This document shows, piece after piece, positions 1 to 6,455 of a DNA stretch of 21,705 bases. Under the pieces are notes generated by a model. That model was not told where the DNA came from and made no database searches. It saw only the letters and a list, made by a program, of their open reading frames with translations. This DNA comes from Actinomycetes bacterium (GTDB lineage Bacteria > Actinomycetota > Actinomycetes > Mycobacteriales > Mycobacteriaceae). The position numbers were made by a program, and so were the translations under genes. Positions within the stretch are counted from its first letter, which is position 1. Each line of letters begins with the position of its first letter. The stretch is from the NCBI GenBank assembly GCA_023417985.1, contig JAEZDV010000253.1:1-21705 (forward strand). The letters are read 5' to 3'.

Positions 1-22
1 GGCCCGGACATACCGTCCGGCC
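1..22. terminator. Possible terminator hairpin of a gene left of the window
   Basis: GGCC(C)GGAC at the very start can pair with GTCCGGCC at 15-22, with one bulged C and a loop of about five bases. There is no clear T-tract, which is common for actinobacterial terminators. The gene it would serve lies outside the window, so direction is unknown. Confidence 0.25.
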
Positions 23-120
23 CCGCGTCTCGTTGTACTGCACCTGCCCGGACAGTGCCGCACCCTGATCTGCAGCCGGCCACGGTGATGACCACACCCG
101 CCGGTCACAGGAGACAACAC

Positions 121-573
121 ATGGGAACCGACACCTACTCATCGGCACAGTTCCGAATCGACGACACCCCCCACGGGCGCACCGCCCTCGCCCAGGCCGC
201 CGAACGCCTCGCCGACATCCTCGAATTCGACGACGTCGAGCGCCATCCCGGCCCCGACGGAGACCTACAGACCGTCCGACACACCCTCGGACACAGCCTG
301 GGCCTCGACACCCGCACATTCGGCGACGGCGAAGTCTGGGCCAGCATCGACCACGGTGTCATCGCGATCGGAGCCAGCGGCGAAGGCCGCCACCGAACAC
401 TCGACCAGGTCACCGCGATCCTCGCCGCCGAACACATCGACGGCGACATCTGCTGCGAGGACGGAAAGCTCCCGCTGGCGGGTACACATCGCCGACGGCA
501 CAGTCCGGAAGACGACGGCGACATCACCTACGCCAACGATCCGGTCACCGATCTGTGGATCGTGCAGATGTAG
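121..573 (+). CDS. Hypothetical protein, probably truncated by a nonsense codon
   Basis: This is a 150-residue frame that I do not recognise. The ATG at 121 is chosen because AGGAG lies at 109-113 with a 7-nt spacer; further in-frame start codons upstream lack this. The protein is acidic and soluble-looking, with no membrane segment or signal peptide (start MGTDTYSSAQFRIDDTPHGR). It ends at TAG 571-573, but the same frame continues with coding-like composition to 813, broken only once more (TAG 649-651). The intact gene was therefore probably about 230 codons long. No function can be assigned. Its neighbours are other unrecognised plus-strand genes, so this looks like an accessory block. Confidence 0.6.
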   Translation: MGTDTYSSAQFRIDDTPHGRTALAQAAERLADILEFDDVERHPGPDGDLQTVRHTLGHSLGLDTRTFGDGEVWASIDHGVIAIGASGEGRHRTLDQVTAILAAEHIDGDICCEDGKLPLAGTHRRRHSPEDDGDITYANDPVTDLWIVQM

Positions 574-813
574 TCGACCGACGGCCACGACCTCGACCGC
601 GCCACCGTGGTCCGCACCGAAGCCGCGGCCACCGTGACCCTCGCCCGGTAGGCCCGCGCGGATGCCGCCGACCTTGCCGCCTCCGGCTTCATCCCCGTCG
701 GGGCCTTCGACCCCGGCCTCGACGACGCCGAACTTCTCGACCAATGGAAGACCGCGGTAGGGGGCCGCTGGGACATCCGCCGGCCCACCACGGTCGGACG
801 AGCGCACTCGTAG
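574..813 (+). pseudogene. Stranded 3' part of the gene starting at 121
   Basis: In the same frame as the 121 start, codons 574-810 read as a normal protein (for example TDGHDLDRATVVRTEAAATV and, later, FDPGLDDAELLDQWKTAVGG) with high GC at third positions. The segment is interrupted by TAG at 649-651 and ends at TAG 811-813. There is no start codon with a ribosome binding site of its own. A 13-bp perfect hairpin follows at 823-856, where the terminator of a full-length gene would sit. The simplest reading is gene decay by two point mutations, with TGG or CAG as possible original codons; readthrough is a remote alternative. Confidence 0.5.
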
Positions 814-822
814 TCCCGCCCA

Positions 823-856
823 CCTCGCACCCCGGAACCGGGCCCGGGGTGCGAGG
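823..856 (+). terminator. Strong hairpin, likely intrinsic terminator
   Basis: CCTCGCACCCCGG (823-835) pairs perfectly over 13 bp with CCGGGGTGCGAGG (844-856) across an 8-nt loop. It starts 9 nt after the TAG at 811-813. There is no T-tract, so it may be an actinobacterial-type terminator without a U tail. Confidence 0.55.
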
Positions 857-932
857 CACGAACAGGGCGAGCGATCCACGCCACGACGCCCCGTCCCATC
901 AAAGGAACTGCCGCACAGGACATCACCTTCCT

Positions 933-1499
933 ATGTACTCGAACGGCACATCCACCGACGCCACCCCCGAGAGGTTCAGCGTGAACAGCGCCGACCACGA
1001 CGACAGCACCGACCACGTGAAAGGATGCTCGTGCGGGATGGCCGACCACGCAGCCCCAGGCCATGACGGCGCACTCGAGGACACGACCGCCGACAACGAC
1101 GGCCTGGTCGAAATCGAAGTCGACGGCATCGACGCACGTATCTACGCGCATCGCTCCAACACCGAACCCGGTGCGCTGCTCGTCGGTGTCGATGCACCCG
1201 AGCGGCAGAAGATCCTGTTCGTGGTCAACGACGGCGACCTACTCGACACCATCGTCGGGGACCACGGGCACCAGGCGAGCCCTCACCACAACATCGCCAA
1301 AGGGCGCAAGCTGATCGCGACCGAAGAAGTACTCCACGGCTTTCGCGATCACGCCGAAATCGCCACCGATGCGATCGCCAACATCCTGCTGCACCGCGCC
1401 GACACCGAGGGGGTCGACGCAGCTAGCACTGCGGTGGACAGCGCCATCGACCATTTCGAAAGGGACTGGATCGACGCCCGACGCACCCCGATCACATAG
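933..1499 (+). CDS. Hypothetical protein
   Basis: This is a 188-residue protein from ATG 933 that I do not recognise. The frame is clearly coding by third-position GC. The first 40 residues are low in complexity and rich in Asp, His and Thr, with one CSCG motif near residue 32 (GCSCGMADH), which could bind a metal but is too little to call. The remainder is acidic and soluble, with an EIEVDGIDARIYAHR segment and a helical, Ala-rich C-terminus. An alternative start is GTG 981, which has GAGAGG-like sequence 6 nt upstream and gives 172 residues; ATG 933 has only AGGA about 12 nt away. The start is therefore unsure. A hairpin follows at 1529-1561. Confidence 0.6.
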   Translation: MYSNGTSTDATPERFSVNSADHDDSTDHVKGCSCGMADHAAPGHDGALEDTTADNDGLVEIEVDGIDARIYAHRSNTEPGALLVGVDAPERQKILFVVNDGDLLDTIVGDHGHQASPHHNIAKGRKLIATEEVLHGFRDHAEIATDAIANILLHRADTEGVDAASTAVDSAIDHFERDWIDARRTPIT

Positions 1500-1528
1500 C
1501 CCGCCATCACGCGGCGCTCACCGCCGAT

Positions 1529-1561
1529 GTGCCGGAGACCCGCACCGCGAGGCTTCGGCAC
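1529..1561 (+). terminator. Possible terminator after the 933-1499 gene
   Basis: GTGCCGGAG (1529-1537) pairs with CTTCGGCAC (1553-1561) over 9 bp including one G-T wobble, with a 15-nt GC-rich loop. It lies 29 nt after the TAG stop at 1497-1499 and has no T-tract. Confidence 0.35.
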
Positions 1562-1682
1562 ATCGCACGGCCCCGACAGCCCGAACAGCACCTCATACGC
1601 TCTGACCGCACCACCCGAAATTCCTCGGACCGGGGCAGGGGTAACACCCGCACACCGAACAGCACCACCACAGGAGGCGACG

Positions 1683-2005
1683 ATGCCATCAGCGCCCGCA
1701 CCGGACACCCACCCTGCAGCACCGCACCGGAAGCGCGCGGCCAGATCGACGGGCTCCGCTGGTGGGCAGAACCCGCCTGCGAACTGTCCGAACTCATCCC
1801 CGGCGCACCCCCGGTCACCCACGTCGAAAACGCCGGCCGCGGAACGACCACCGTCGCACCCCGAAACACACGCACCGGCCGTCACTACACCCTGCTGATC
1901 TCCGCACCGCACCAACACCATCACACCCACCGACGAACCGGGAAATGGCTTCTCGTGCAACACATTCACGCAGCGCAATACCCCGCTCGGCACTGCGGCG
2001 CTTAA
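1683..2005 (+). pseudogene. Unrecognised small gene with an apparent -1 frameshift
   Basis: A near-perfect ribosome binding site, AGGAGG at 1672-1677, sits 5 nt before ATG 1683. That frame quickly turns into Pro/Ser/Arg-rich sequence typical of a wrong frame and ends at 1898. The convincing protein lies in the -1 frame from about 1740 to the TAA at 2003-2005 (QIDGLRWWAEPACELSELIP and later RTGKWLLVQHIHAAQYPARH). That frame has no ATG, GTG or TTG with a ribosome binding site before the protein-like part. The gene was probably about 107 codons long and lost one base (or gained two) between about 1690 and 1745. I see no slippery heptamer that would support programmed frameshifting. Function is unknown. 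Confidence 0.45.
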
Positions 2006-2011
2006 CGGCTG

Positions 2012-2353
2012 ATGCCCACCGCCCTGATCCTGATCGCTGCATACGCCGCCCTACGGCTCCTGAATCCCGGCGAAAGCATCGAACGGGCACTGTGGGGCAT
2101 CGCCAGCGCAACCACCCTGATCGCCGCCGGAGCACTCATCCGGCACCGGCGCCGACGCACCCCTGCCATCGTGTGGGCCGCCGACGATGCCGCAACACAG
2201 ATGTTCGGCGCCGAAACCGCTCGCCGGACACTGCGAGACCACGCTCCGCAGTTGTACAGGACCAAACTCCACTCCTGGATGAACACCCACACATCGTCGT
2301 CCACCGCAGCCTGCATCCGCAGACTCGAGGAGCGATACCGCCCGAATGGCTAG
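2012..2353 (+). CDS. Small putative membrane protein
   Basis: This is a 113-residue protein from ATG 2012, starting 6 nt after the stop of the frameshifted gene, so the two probably formed one transcript. Residues 3-16 (TALILIAAYAALRL) and about 28-44 (WGIASATTLIAAGALIR) are hydrophobic and could be two membrane helices. An HRRRR stretch after the second would favour a cytoplasmic tail. The C-terminal half is soluble and polar and ends in RRLEERYRPNG. No family is recognised. There is no strong ribosome binding site in the 6-nt gap, so translation may depend on coupling. Confidence 0.55.
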   Translation: MPTALILIAAYAALRLLNPGESIERALWGIASATTLIAAGALIRHRRRRTPAIVWAADDAATQMFGAETARRTLRDHAPQLYRTKLHSWMNTHTSSSTAACIRRLEERYRPNG

Positions 2354-2458
2354 ACCGTGTTCGCGCGGTACGGACGGCGTCTCTCCATGGCCGAGGTCGG
2401 ACGAGCGTGCTCTCCAACGCACCTGACTGACACGCTCAGCCGTTATCCCCGCATACAG

Positions 2459-2486
2459 TGAGAAATCGTCTCATTCGAAAAGAATG
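2459..2486. repeat. Two overlapping small inverted repeats between the accessory block and cobD
   Basis: TGAGA (2459-2463) pairs with TCTCA (2469-2473), and CATTC (2472-2476) pairs with GAATG (2482-2486); both loops are 5 nt and the arms overlap by two bases. The patch is AT-rich compared with its surroundings and lies 30-58 nt beyond the cobD stop codon on the minus strand. It could be a weak terminator for operon A or a protein-binding site; the sequence does not decide. Confidence 0.25.
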
Positions 2487-2516
2487 CCCGATGGGACGAA
2501 GTTCGACCCCGACCCG

Positions 2517-3449
2517 TCACCGGCGTGCGCGAAACGCAACCCGTACGGCGACGACCGGCGCAACGGTCGAAATCAGTGCTCCCGCACCTACCCGTGCTGA
2601 GAGACGCGCGGTTCGGCCGATATCCGCCGGGGTGGGTGCCGGGCCGTCGCCCAGCGTCCCGCGGTCCTCGACGACTCCGTGATAGACGTTCGCTCCCCCG
2701 AGCGTGATTCCGAGCGCCCCGGCGAAAGCCGACTCGACGGGACCCGCATTCGGACTCGGGTGCTTGTGCGCGTCCCGTCGCCATGCTCGGAGCGCGGCGA
2801 CAGGATTCCCACCCAGCGCCGCGGCCAGCAGCGCGGTCAGCCTAGCCGGGGCGAGGTTGAGTACATCGTCGAATCGCGCCGACGCCCACCCGAATCGTTC
2901 CAGGCGGGGGGTGCGGTGCCCGACCCGGGCATCCAGCGTGTTCGCCGCGCGGTAGCCGAGGAGCCCGGCTGGACCGAGGAGCGCTCCCCAGAGGAGCGGG
3001 CCCACAACGGCATCCGAGGTGTTCTCGGCGACGGATTCGATTGTCGCGCGAGCGATGTCGTTCGCGTCGAGATGTGAGGGATCCCGGCCGACCAGATGCG
3101 TGATCTGCACCCGTGCCGCGGCGAGGTCGCCGCGCCTCAACTGGTTGTCCAGGGCGCGCGCCTCGGTGCCGAGGGATCGCCCCCCGAGCACTACCCAGGT
3201 GGCGAAGGCGACGACCGCGGTGTTGAGCAGAGGACGGGATCGGGTGGCCCTGTCGACGGTCCAGCCCAGCAGCCCGGTGGAGCCGACGAGTACGACTGTG
3301 AATGCGACTCCGGCGCTGCGGTTGTCGGCATACATCGTCCGTTCGGCAATTCGCGCGACTTTTCCGAACCCGCTCACGGGATGCCACCGCCGCGGATCAC
3401 CGAGAATCTGGTCGGCGATGTACCCCAGCACGAGCCCTGCTGCTCTCAT
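2517..3449 (-). CDS. cobD: Adenosylcobinamide-phosphate synthase CobD/CbiB
   Basis: This is a 310-residue integral membrane protein that joins aminopropanol (or its phosphate) to adenosylcobyric acid, giving adenosylcobinamide (phosphate). Family hallmarks are the N-terminal DQILGDPRRWHPVSGFGK (13-30), ESVAENTSDAVVGPL (138-152) and HKHPSPNAGPVESAFAGALG (229-248). Hydrophobic segments lie near 47-64, 75-90, 148-170, 203-213 and 289-303. Length is normal for the family. It is the last gene of operon A: its ATG overlaps the TGA of cobBC as ATGA (3446-3449), implying translational coupling. The gene just upstream encodes the CobC domain that should supply its amino-alcohol substrate. Naming: this is CobD in the Pseudomonas denitrificans/mycobacterial sense, not the Salmonella CobD decarboxylase. 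Confidence 0.95.
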   Translation of the reverse strand: MRAAGLVLGYIADQILGDPRRWHPVSGFGKVARIAERTMYADNRSAGVAFTVVLVGSTGLLGWTVDRATRSRPLLNTAVVAFATWVVLGGRSLGTEARALDNQLRRGDLAAARVQITHLVGRDPSHLDANDIARATIESVAENTSDAVVGPLLWGALLGPAGLLGYRAANTLDARVGHRTPRLERFGWASARFDDVLNLAPARLTALLAAALGGNPVAALRAWRRDAHKHPSPNAGPVESAFAGALGITLGGANVYHGVVEDRGTLGDGPAPTPADIGRTARLSARVGAGALISTVAPVVAVRVAFRARR

Positions 3450-5830
3450 CGGATCGATCTCCACGCATCCAGCAGTGCGGCGGTGGTGGCGCGGTCGCGT
3501 ACCGCGATCCGCGCCCACTGTTCGCCGAGCCCGGGGAAGGTATCGCCGCGACGCACCGCGAAGCCATGTGCGCGCAACTTCTCCCGCGTACCGGCGCGCA
3601 CGGGGACCAGCACGAACGGTCCGGCGGGAGTGCCGGCCACCGTCAGGCCCGCTTCTTTCAGCGCTTCGACGAGTACGGTCCGGTCGGCGGCGACTTCCCA
3701 AGCGATCGTCTCTGCCTCCGACGTGGCGCGTGCCGACGCGCACGCGATCATCGCTGCCGCGGCAGGGGTCGACACAGACCACGGAGGTTGCTGTGCTGCG
3801 AGATCCGCGATCACGTCGGCGGCGCCGACGACATACCCCGCCCGGATGCCGGGAATCGCCCAGGTTTTCGTCAGCGAACGAATCACCAGCAATCCGGAAT
3901 GCTGCTCGCTCGCGAGCGACTCCGTCTCTCCGGGAACAGCATCCATGAAAGCCTCGTCGACCACCACGACACGTCCCCGCCGGAGCAGTGCGCGCAACGT
4001 CCCGGCGGGGTGCAGCACCGAAGTCGGGTTCGTCGGGTTGCCGATCACGACGAGATCCGCATCGTCGGGCACGGCATCGGGTCCGAGGACGAAGCCGTCG
4101 TCGGCGCGCAGGATCACACGCCGCACGTCGTGCCCGGCCGCGGCGAGTGCCGCCTCCGGTTCGGTGAACTGCGGATGTACGACGACCGGGGCGCGCCATG
4201 CCCGTGCACGCGCAATGAGGGTGAAGGCTTCGGCGCCGCCCGCGGTGGGCAGTACCTCGTCGACGGTGCGGCCGTGCCGGTCGGCGACGGCGGACCGGGC
4301 GGCCCCCGGGTCCGGGTAACGGTCCAGATCGTCGAGGGATGCACGCAGTGCATCGTCCAGCCACGCGGGACGCGGCCGTCTCGAGACGTTGACGGCGAGG
4401 TCGACGAGCCCAGGGGTTGCTTCGCGATCACCGTGGTGGTGCAGGTCGGGTGTGCGCACGCGGCGCTGCCGGTGTTGCGTCGGCGCCGGGACGGGTGTTG
4501 CGGCGCGGGCGGCATCGGCGAACCGCTGCGCCAGTTGCGGGTGGCCGGCCCAATGAGTGTGCAGGTACGACGCGTGCAGTGTCACGGTCGCGAAACCGTC
4601 GGGCCGGCCGTCGAGCAACCAGCCGGGGGCCGGGCCGGGCTCGGCGACGGTGCGATGGAACTCGTGTCCGGTGACGCGGGTGCCGGCGGTGGCCAGCAGG
4701 CTGCCGGTGGTGGCGATCGCGGTGCGGTAGCCCAGGGTCAGGCGCGAGGTCATCCGCGCGGACACATCGAGCGCGCCGACCATTTCGGCGCCGTCGACGT
4801 CACGGCACAGATACAGCAGACCGGCACATTCGGCGACGGTCGGTACACCGGCGGTGATTGCAGACCGGAGATGTTCACGCAGTGGAAGATTCGCGGACAG
4901 ATCCGCGGCGTGGACCTCCGGGAATCCCCCGCCCAGATAGATCCCGGTGGTGCCGTCGGGAAGCTTCTCGTCGCGCAGGGGATCGAAGGTGACAGTGCGG
5001 CATCCGGCGGCGCGCAACAGTTCTTCGGTTTCGGTGTAGCGGAAGGTGAAGGCGCGGCCCCCCGCCATCGCGACGACCGGGCGAGCCTCGCTGCGGGACA
5101 CCGACTCGCCGGGATCCCACGACCGGCTGTGCATATCCGGAGCCGTTCGCGCGATCCGCACGAGTTCGGCGAGGTCGATGTGTTCCGCGATGGCGTCGGC
5201 GAGTCGATCGAGTTGCCCGGCCGCCTCGGCACGCTCCTCTGCGGGTATCAGGCCCAGATGCCGGGAGGGAGCCGAGATTCCGTCGTCACGATGCAGTACA
5301 CCGAGCACCGGGATGCCGGTCGGTTCCAGCGCAGCGATCACCTCGTCCGAATGCCGTTGGGAACCGGCCTTGTTCAAGATCACTCCGGCGATGCGGGTGC
5401 CGCGGTCGTACGACGCCATCCCGTGCACGATCGCCGCGATCGACCGCGATGCGTGCGATATATCGACAACGAGGATCACCGGCGCGGTCAGCAGCGACGC
5501 GACGTGTGAGGTCGACGCGTAACCGTCGGTGCCGAGCATGCCGTCGTACAGCCCCATGACACCCTCGATGACCGCGATGTCGGCGCCCTCGGCACCGTGG
5601 AGGAGCAGCGGTGCCACGAGGTCTTCGCCGACGAGATGTGGATCGAGGTTGCGGCCGGGACGTCCCGTCGCCAGTGTGTGGTAACCGGGATCGATATAGT
5701 CGGGGCCGATCTTGTGCCCGGAGACCACCATTCCGGTGCGCCGAAGGGCCGCCATCAGCCCCGCGGACGCGGTGGTCTTACCGTGCCCGGAGGCCGGTGC
5801 GGCGACGACGAGGCGGGGGAGGGCTACCAC
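3446..5830 (-). CDS. cobB: CobB-CobC fusion: hydrogenobyrinate a,c-diamide synthase plus PLP-dependent CobC domain
   Basis: One 794-residue frame holds two enzymes. Residues 1 to about 445 are CobB, the glutamine- and ATP-dependent a,c-diamide synthase. It has an ATP-binding loop APASGHGKTTAS (11-22), GHKIGPDYIDPGYH (38-51), and a class I glutaminase half with nucleophile Cys335 in VAECAG and SYLHTHW (421-427). A polar, His-rich linker follows (about 446-475). Residues 476-794 are a fold-type I aminotransferase-like domain of the CobC/Rv2231c type (threonine-phosphate decarboxylase family): NPTNPTS (598-604), VVDEAF (Asp625) and the PLP lysine Lys655 in RSLTKTWAIPGIRAGY. The start is GTG 5828-5830, 10 nt after the cobO stop; the stop overlaps cobD by 4 nt. 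No stop codon or composition break marks the joint, so I read it as a real fusion. The exact substrate of the CobC half is inferred from the family. Confidence 0.92.
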   Translation of the reverse strand: MVALPRLVVAAPASGHGKTTASAGLMAALRRTGMVVSGHKIGPDYIDPGYHTLATGRPGRNLDPHLVGEDLVAPLLLHGAEGADIAVIEGVMGLYDGMLGTDGYASTSHVASLLTAPVILVVDISHASRSIAAIVHGMASYDRGTRIAGVILNKAGSQRHSDEVIAALEPTGIPVLGVLHRDDGISAPSRHLGLIPAEERAEAAGQLDRLADAIAEHIDLAELVRIARTAPDMHSRSWDPGESVSRSEARPVVAMAGGRAFTFRYTETEELLRAAGCRTVTFDPLRDEKLPDGTTGIYLGGGFPEVHAADLSANLPLREHLRSAITAGVPTVAECAGLLYLCRDVDGAEMVGALDVSARMTSRLTLGYRTAIATTGSLLATAGTRVTGHEFHRTVAEPGPAPGWLLDGRPDGFATVTLHASYLHTHWAGHPQLAQRFADAARAATPVPAPTQHRQRRVRTPDLHHHGDREATPGLVDLAVNVSRRPRPAWLDDALRASLDDLDRYPDPGAARSAVADRHGRTVDEVLPTAGGAEAFTLIARARAWRAPVVVHPQFTEPEAALAAAGHDVRRVILRADDGFVLGPDAVPDDADLVVIGNPTNPTSVLHPAGTLRALLRRGRVVVVDEAFMDAVPGETESLASEQHSGLLVIRSLTKTWAIPGIRAGYVVGAADVIADLAAQQPPWSVSTPAAAAMIACASARATSEAETIAWEVAADRTVLVEALKEAGLTVAGTPAGPFVLVPVRAGTREKLRAHGFAVRRGDTFPGLGEQWARIAVRDRATTAALLDAWRSIR

Positions 5831-5840
5831 TTGTTTGCTC

Positions 5841-6455
5841 TCACCATTCGATTCCCCGCTGGCCCTTCTGGCCCGCGTCCATCGGGTGCTTGATCTTCGT
5901 CATCTCCGTGACGAGGTCGGCGATGTCGAGCAGTTTCGGGTCCGCACGACGTCCCGTGACCATGACGTGCTGGTGCCCGGTGCGGTGGGAGAGGGTATCG
6001 ACGACTTCGTCGATATCGATCCAGCCCCAGTTGATCGGGTAGGTGAACTCGTCGAGCACGTACAGTCCGTGCTGCTCCGCAGCCAGACGCCGCTGGATCT
6101 CGCGCCACCCCGCCAGTGCATCGGCGGCATGGTCCTCGTCGCTGCCTTCCTTGCGCGACCACGACCAGCCCGATCCCATCTTGTGCCATTCGATCGGACC
6201 GCCCGTGCCACGCGCGGTGTGCAATTCGTCGAGGGTTTCGAACGCTGTCTGCTCACCGAGTCGCCATTTGGCGGACTTGACGAACTGGAACACGGCGACA
6301 GACCAACCCTGGTTCCAGCCGCGCAGGGCAAGTCCGAATGCAGCCGTCGACTTCCCTTTGCCGTCACCGGTGTTGACCATGAGCAGTGGGCGATTGCGCC
6401 GTTGGCGGGTGGTGAGCCCGTCGTCGGGCACGATGGACGGTTGTCCCTTCGGCAT
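5841..6455 (-). CDS. cobO: Cob(I)yrinic acid a,c-diamide adenosyltransferase CobO
   Basis: This is a 204-residue CobA/CobO/BtuR-type corrinoid adenosyltransferase that transfers the 5'-deoxyadenosyl group of ATP to Co(I) of the corrinoid. It has the family's P-loop NTGDGKGKST (28-37), followed by AFGLALRGWNQG, the FQFVKSAKW segment, and a C-terminal half with VLDEFTYPINWGW and HVMVTGRRADPKLLDIADLV. It ends MDAGQKGQRGIEW, as expected for the family. Length is normal. The ATG overlaps the TGA of the upstream chelatase gene by one base (TGATG, 6453-6457), and the next gene, cobBC, begins 10 nt after its stop. It therefore sits between cobalt insertion and later steps in the same riboswitch-controlled operon. 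Confidence 0.96.
   Translation of the reverse strand: MPKGQPSIVPDDGLTTRQRRNRPLLMVNTGDGKGKSTAAFGLALRGWNQGWSVAVFQFVKSAKWRLGEQTAFETLDELHTARGTGGPIEWHKMGSGWSWSRKEGSDEDHAADALAGWREIQRRLAAEQHGLYVLDEFTYPINWGWIDIDEVVDTLSHRTGHQHVMVTGRRADPKLLDIADLVTEMTKIKHPMDAGQKGQRGIEW

Noticed and set aside
555..932. Upstream extension of the 933 gene
   Set aside because: It is Arg/Pro-rich out-of-frame sequence across the older broken gene and the 823-856 hairpin.
1..2516. CRISPR array, transposase or tRNA attachment site in the accessory block
   Set aside because: I found no regularly spaced repeats, no transposase or integrase motifs and no tRNA-like cloverleaf here.
2517..4364. Longer cobD frame of 615 codons
   Set aside because: The first half is Arg-rich antiframe sequence inside cobBC; CobD proper begins at ATG 3449 with an ATGA overlap.
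3302..5509. 735-codon open frame on the plus strand opposite cobBC
   Set aside because: It is an antisense shadow caused by high GC; the minus-strand frame contains complete CobB and CobC motifs.
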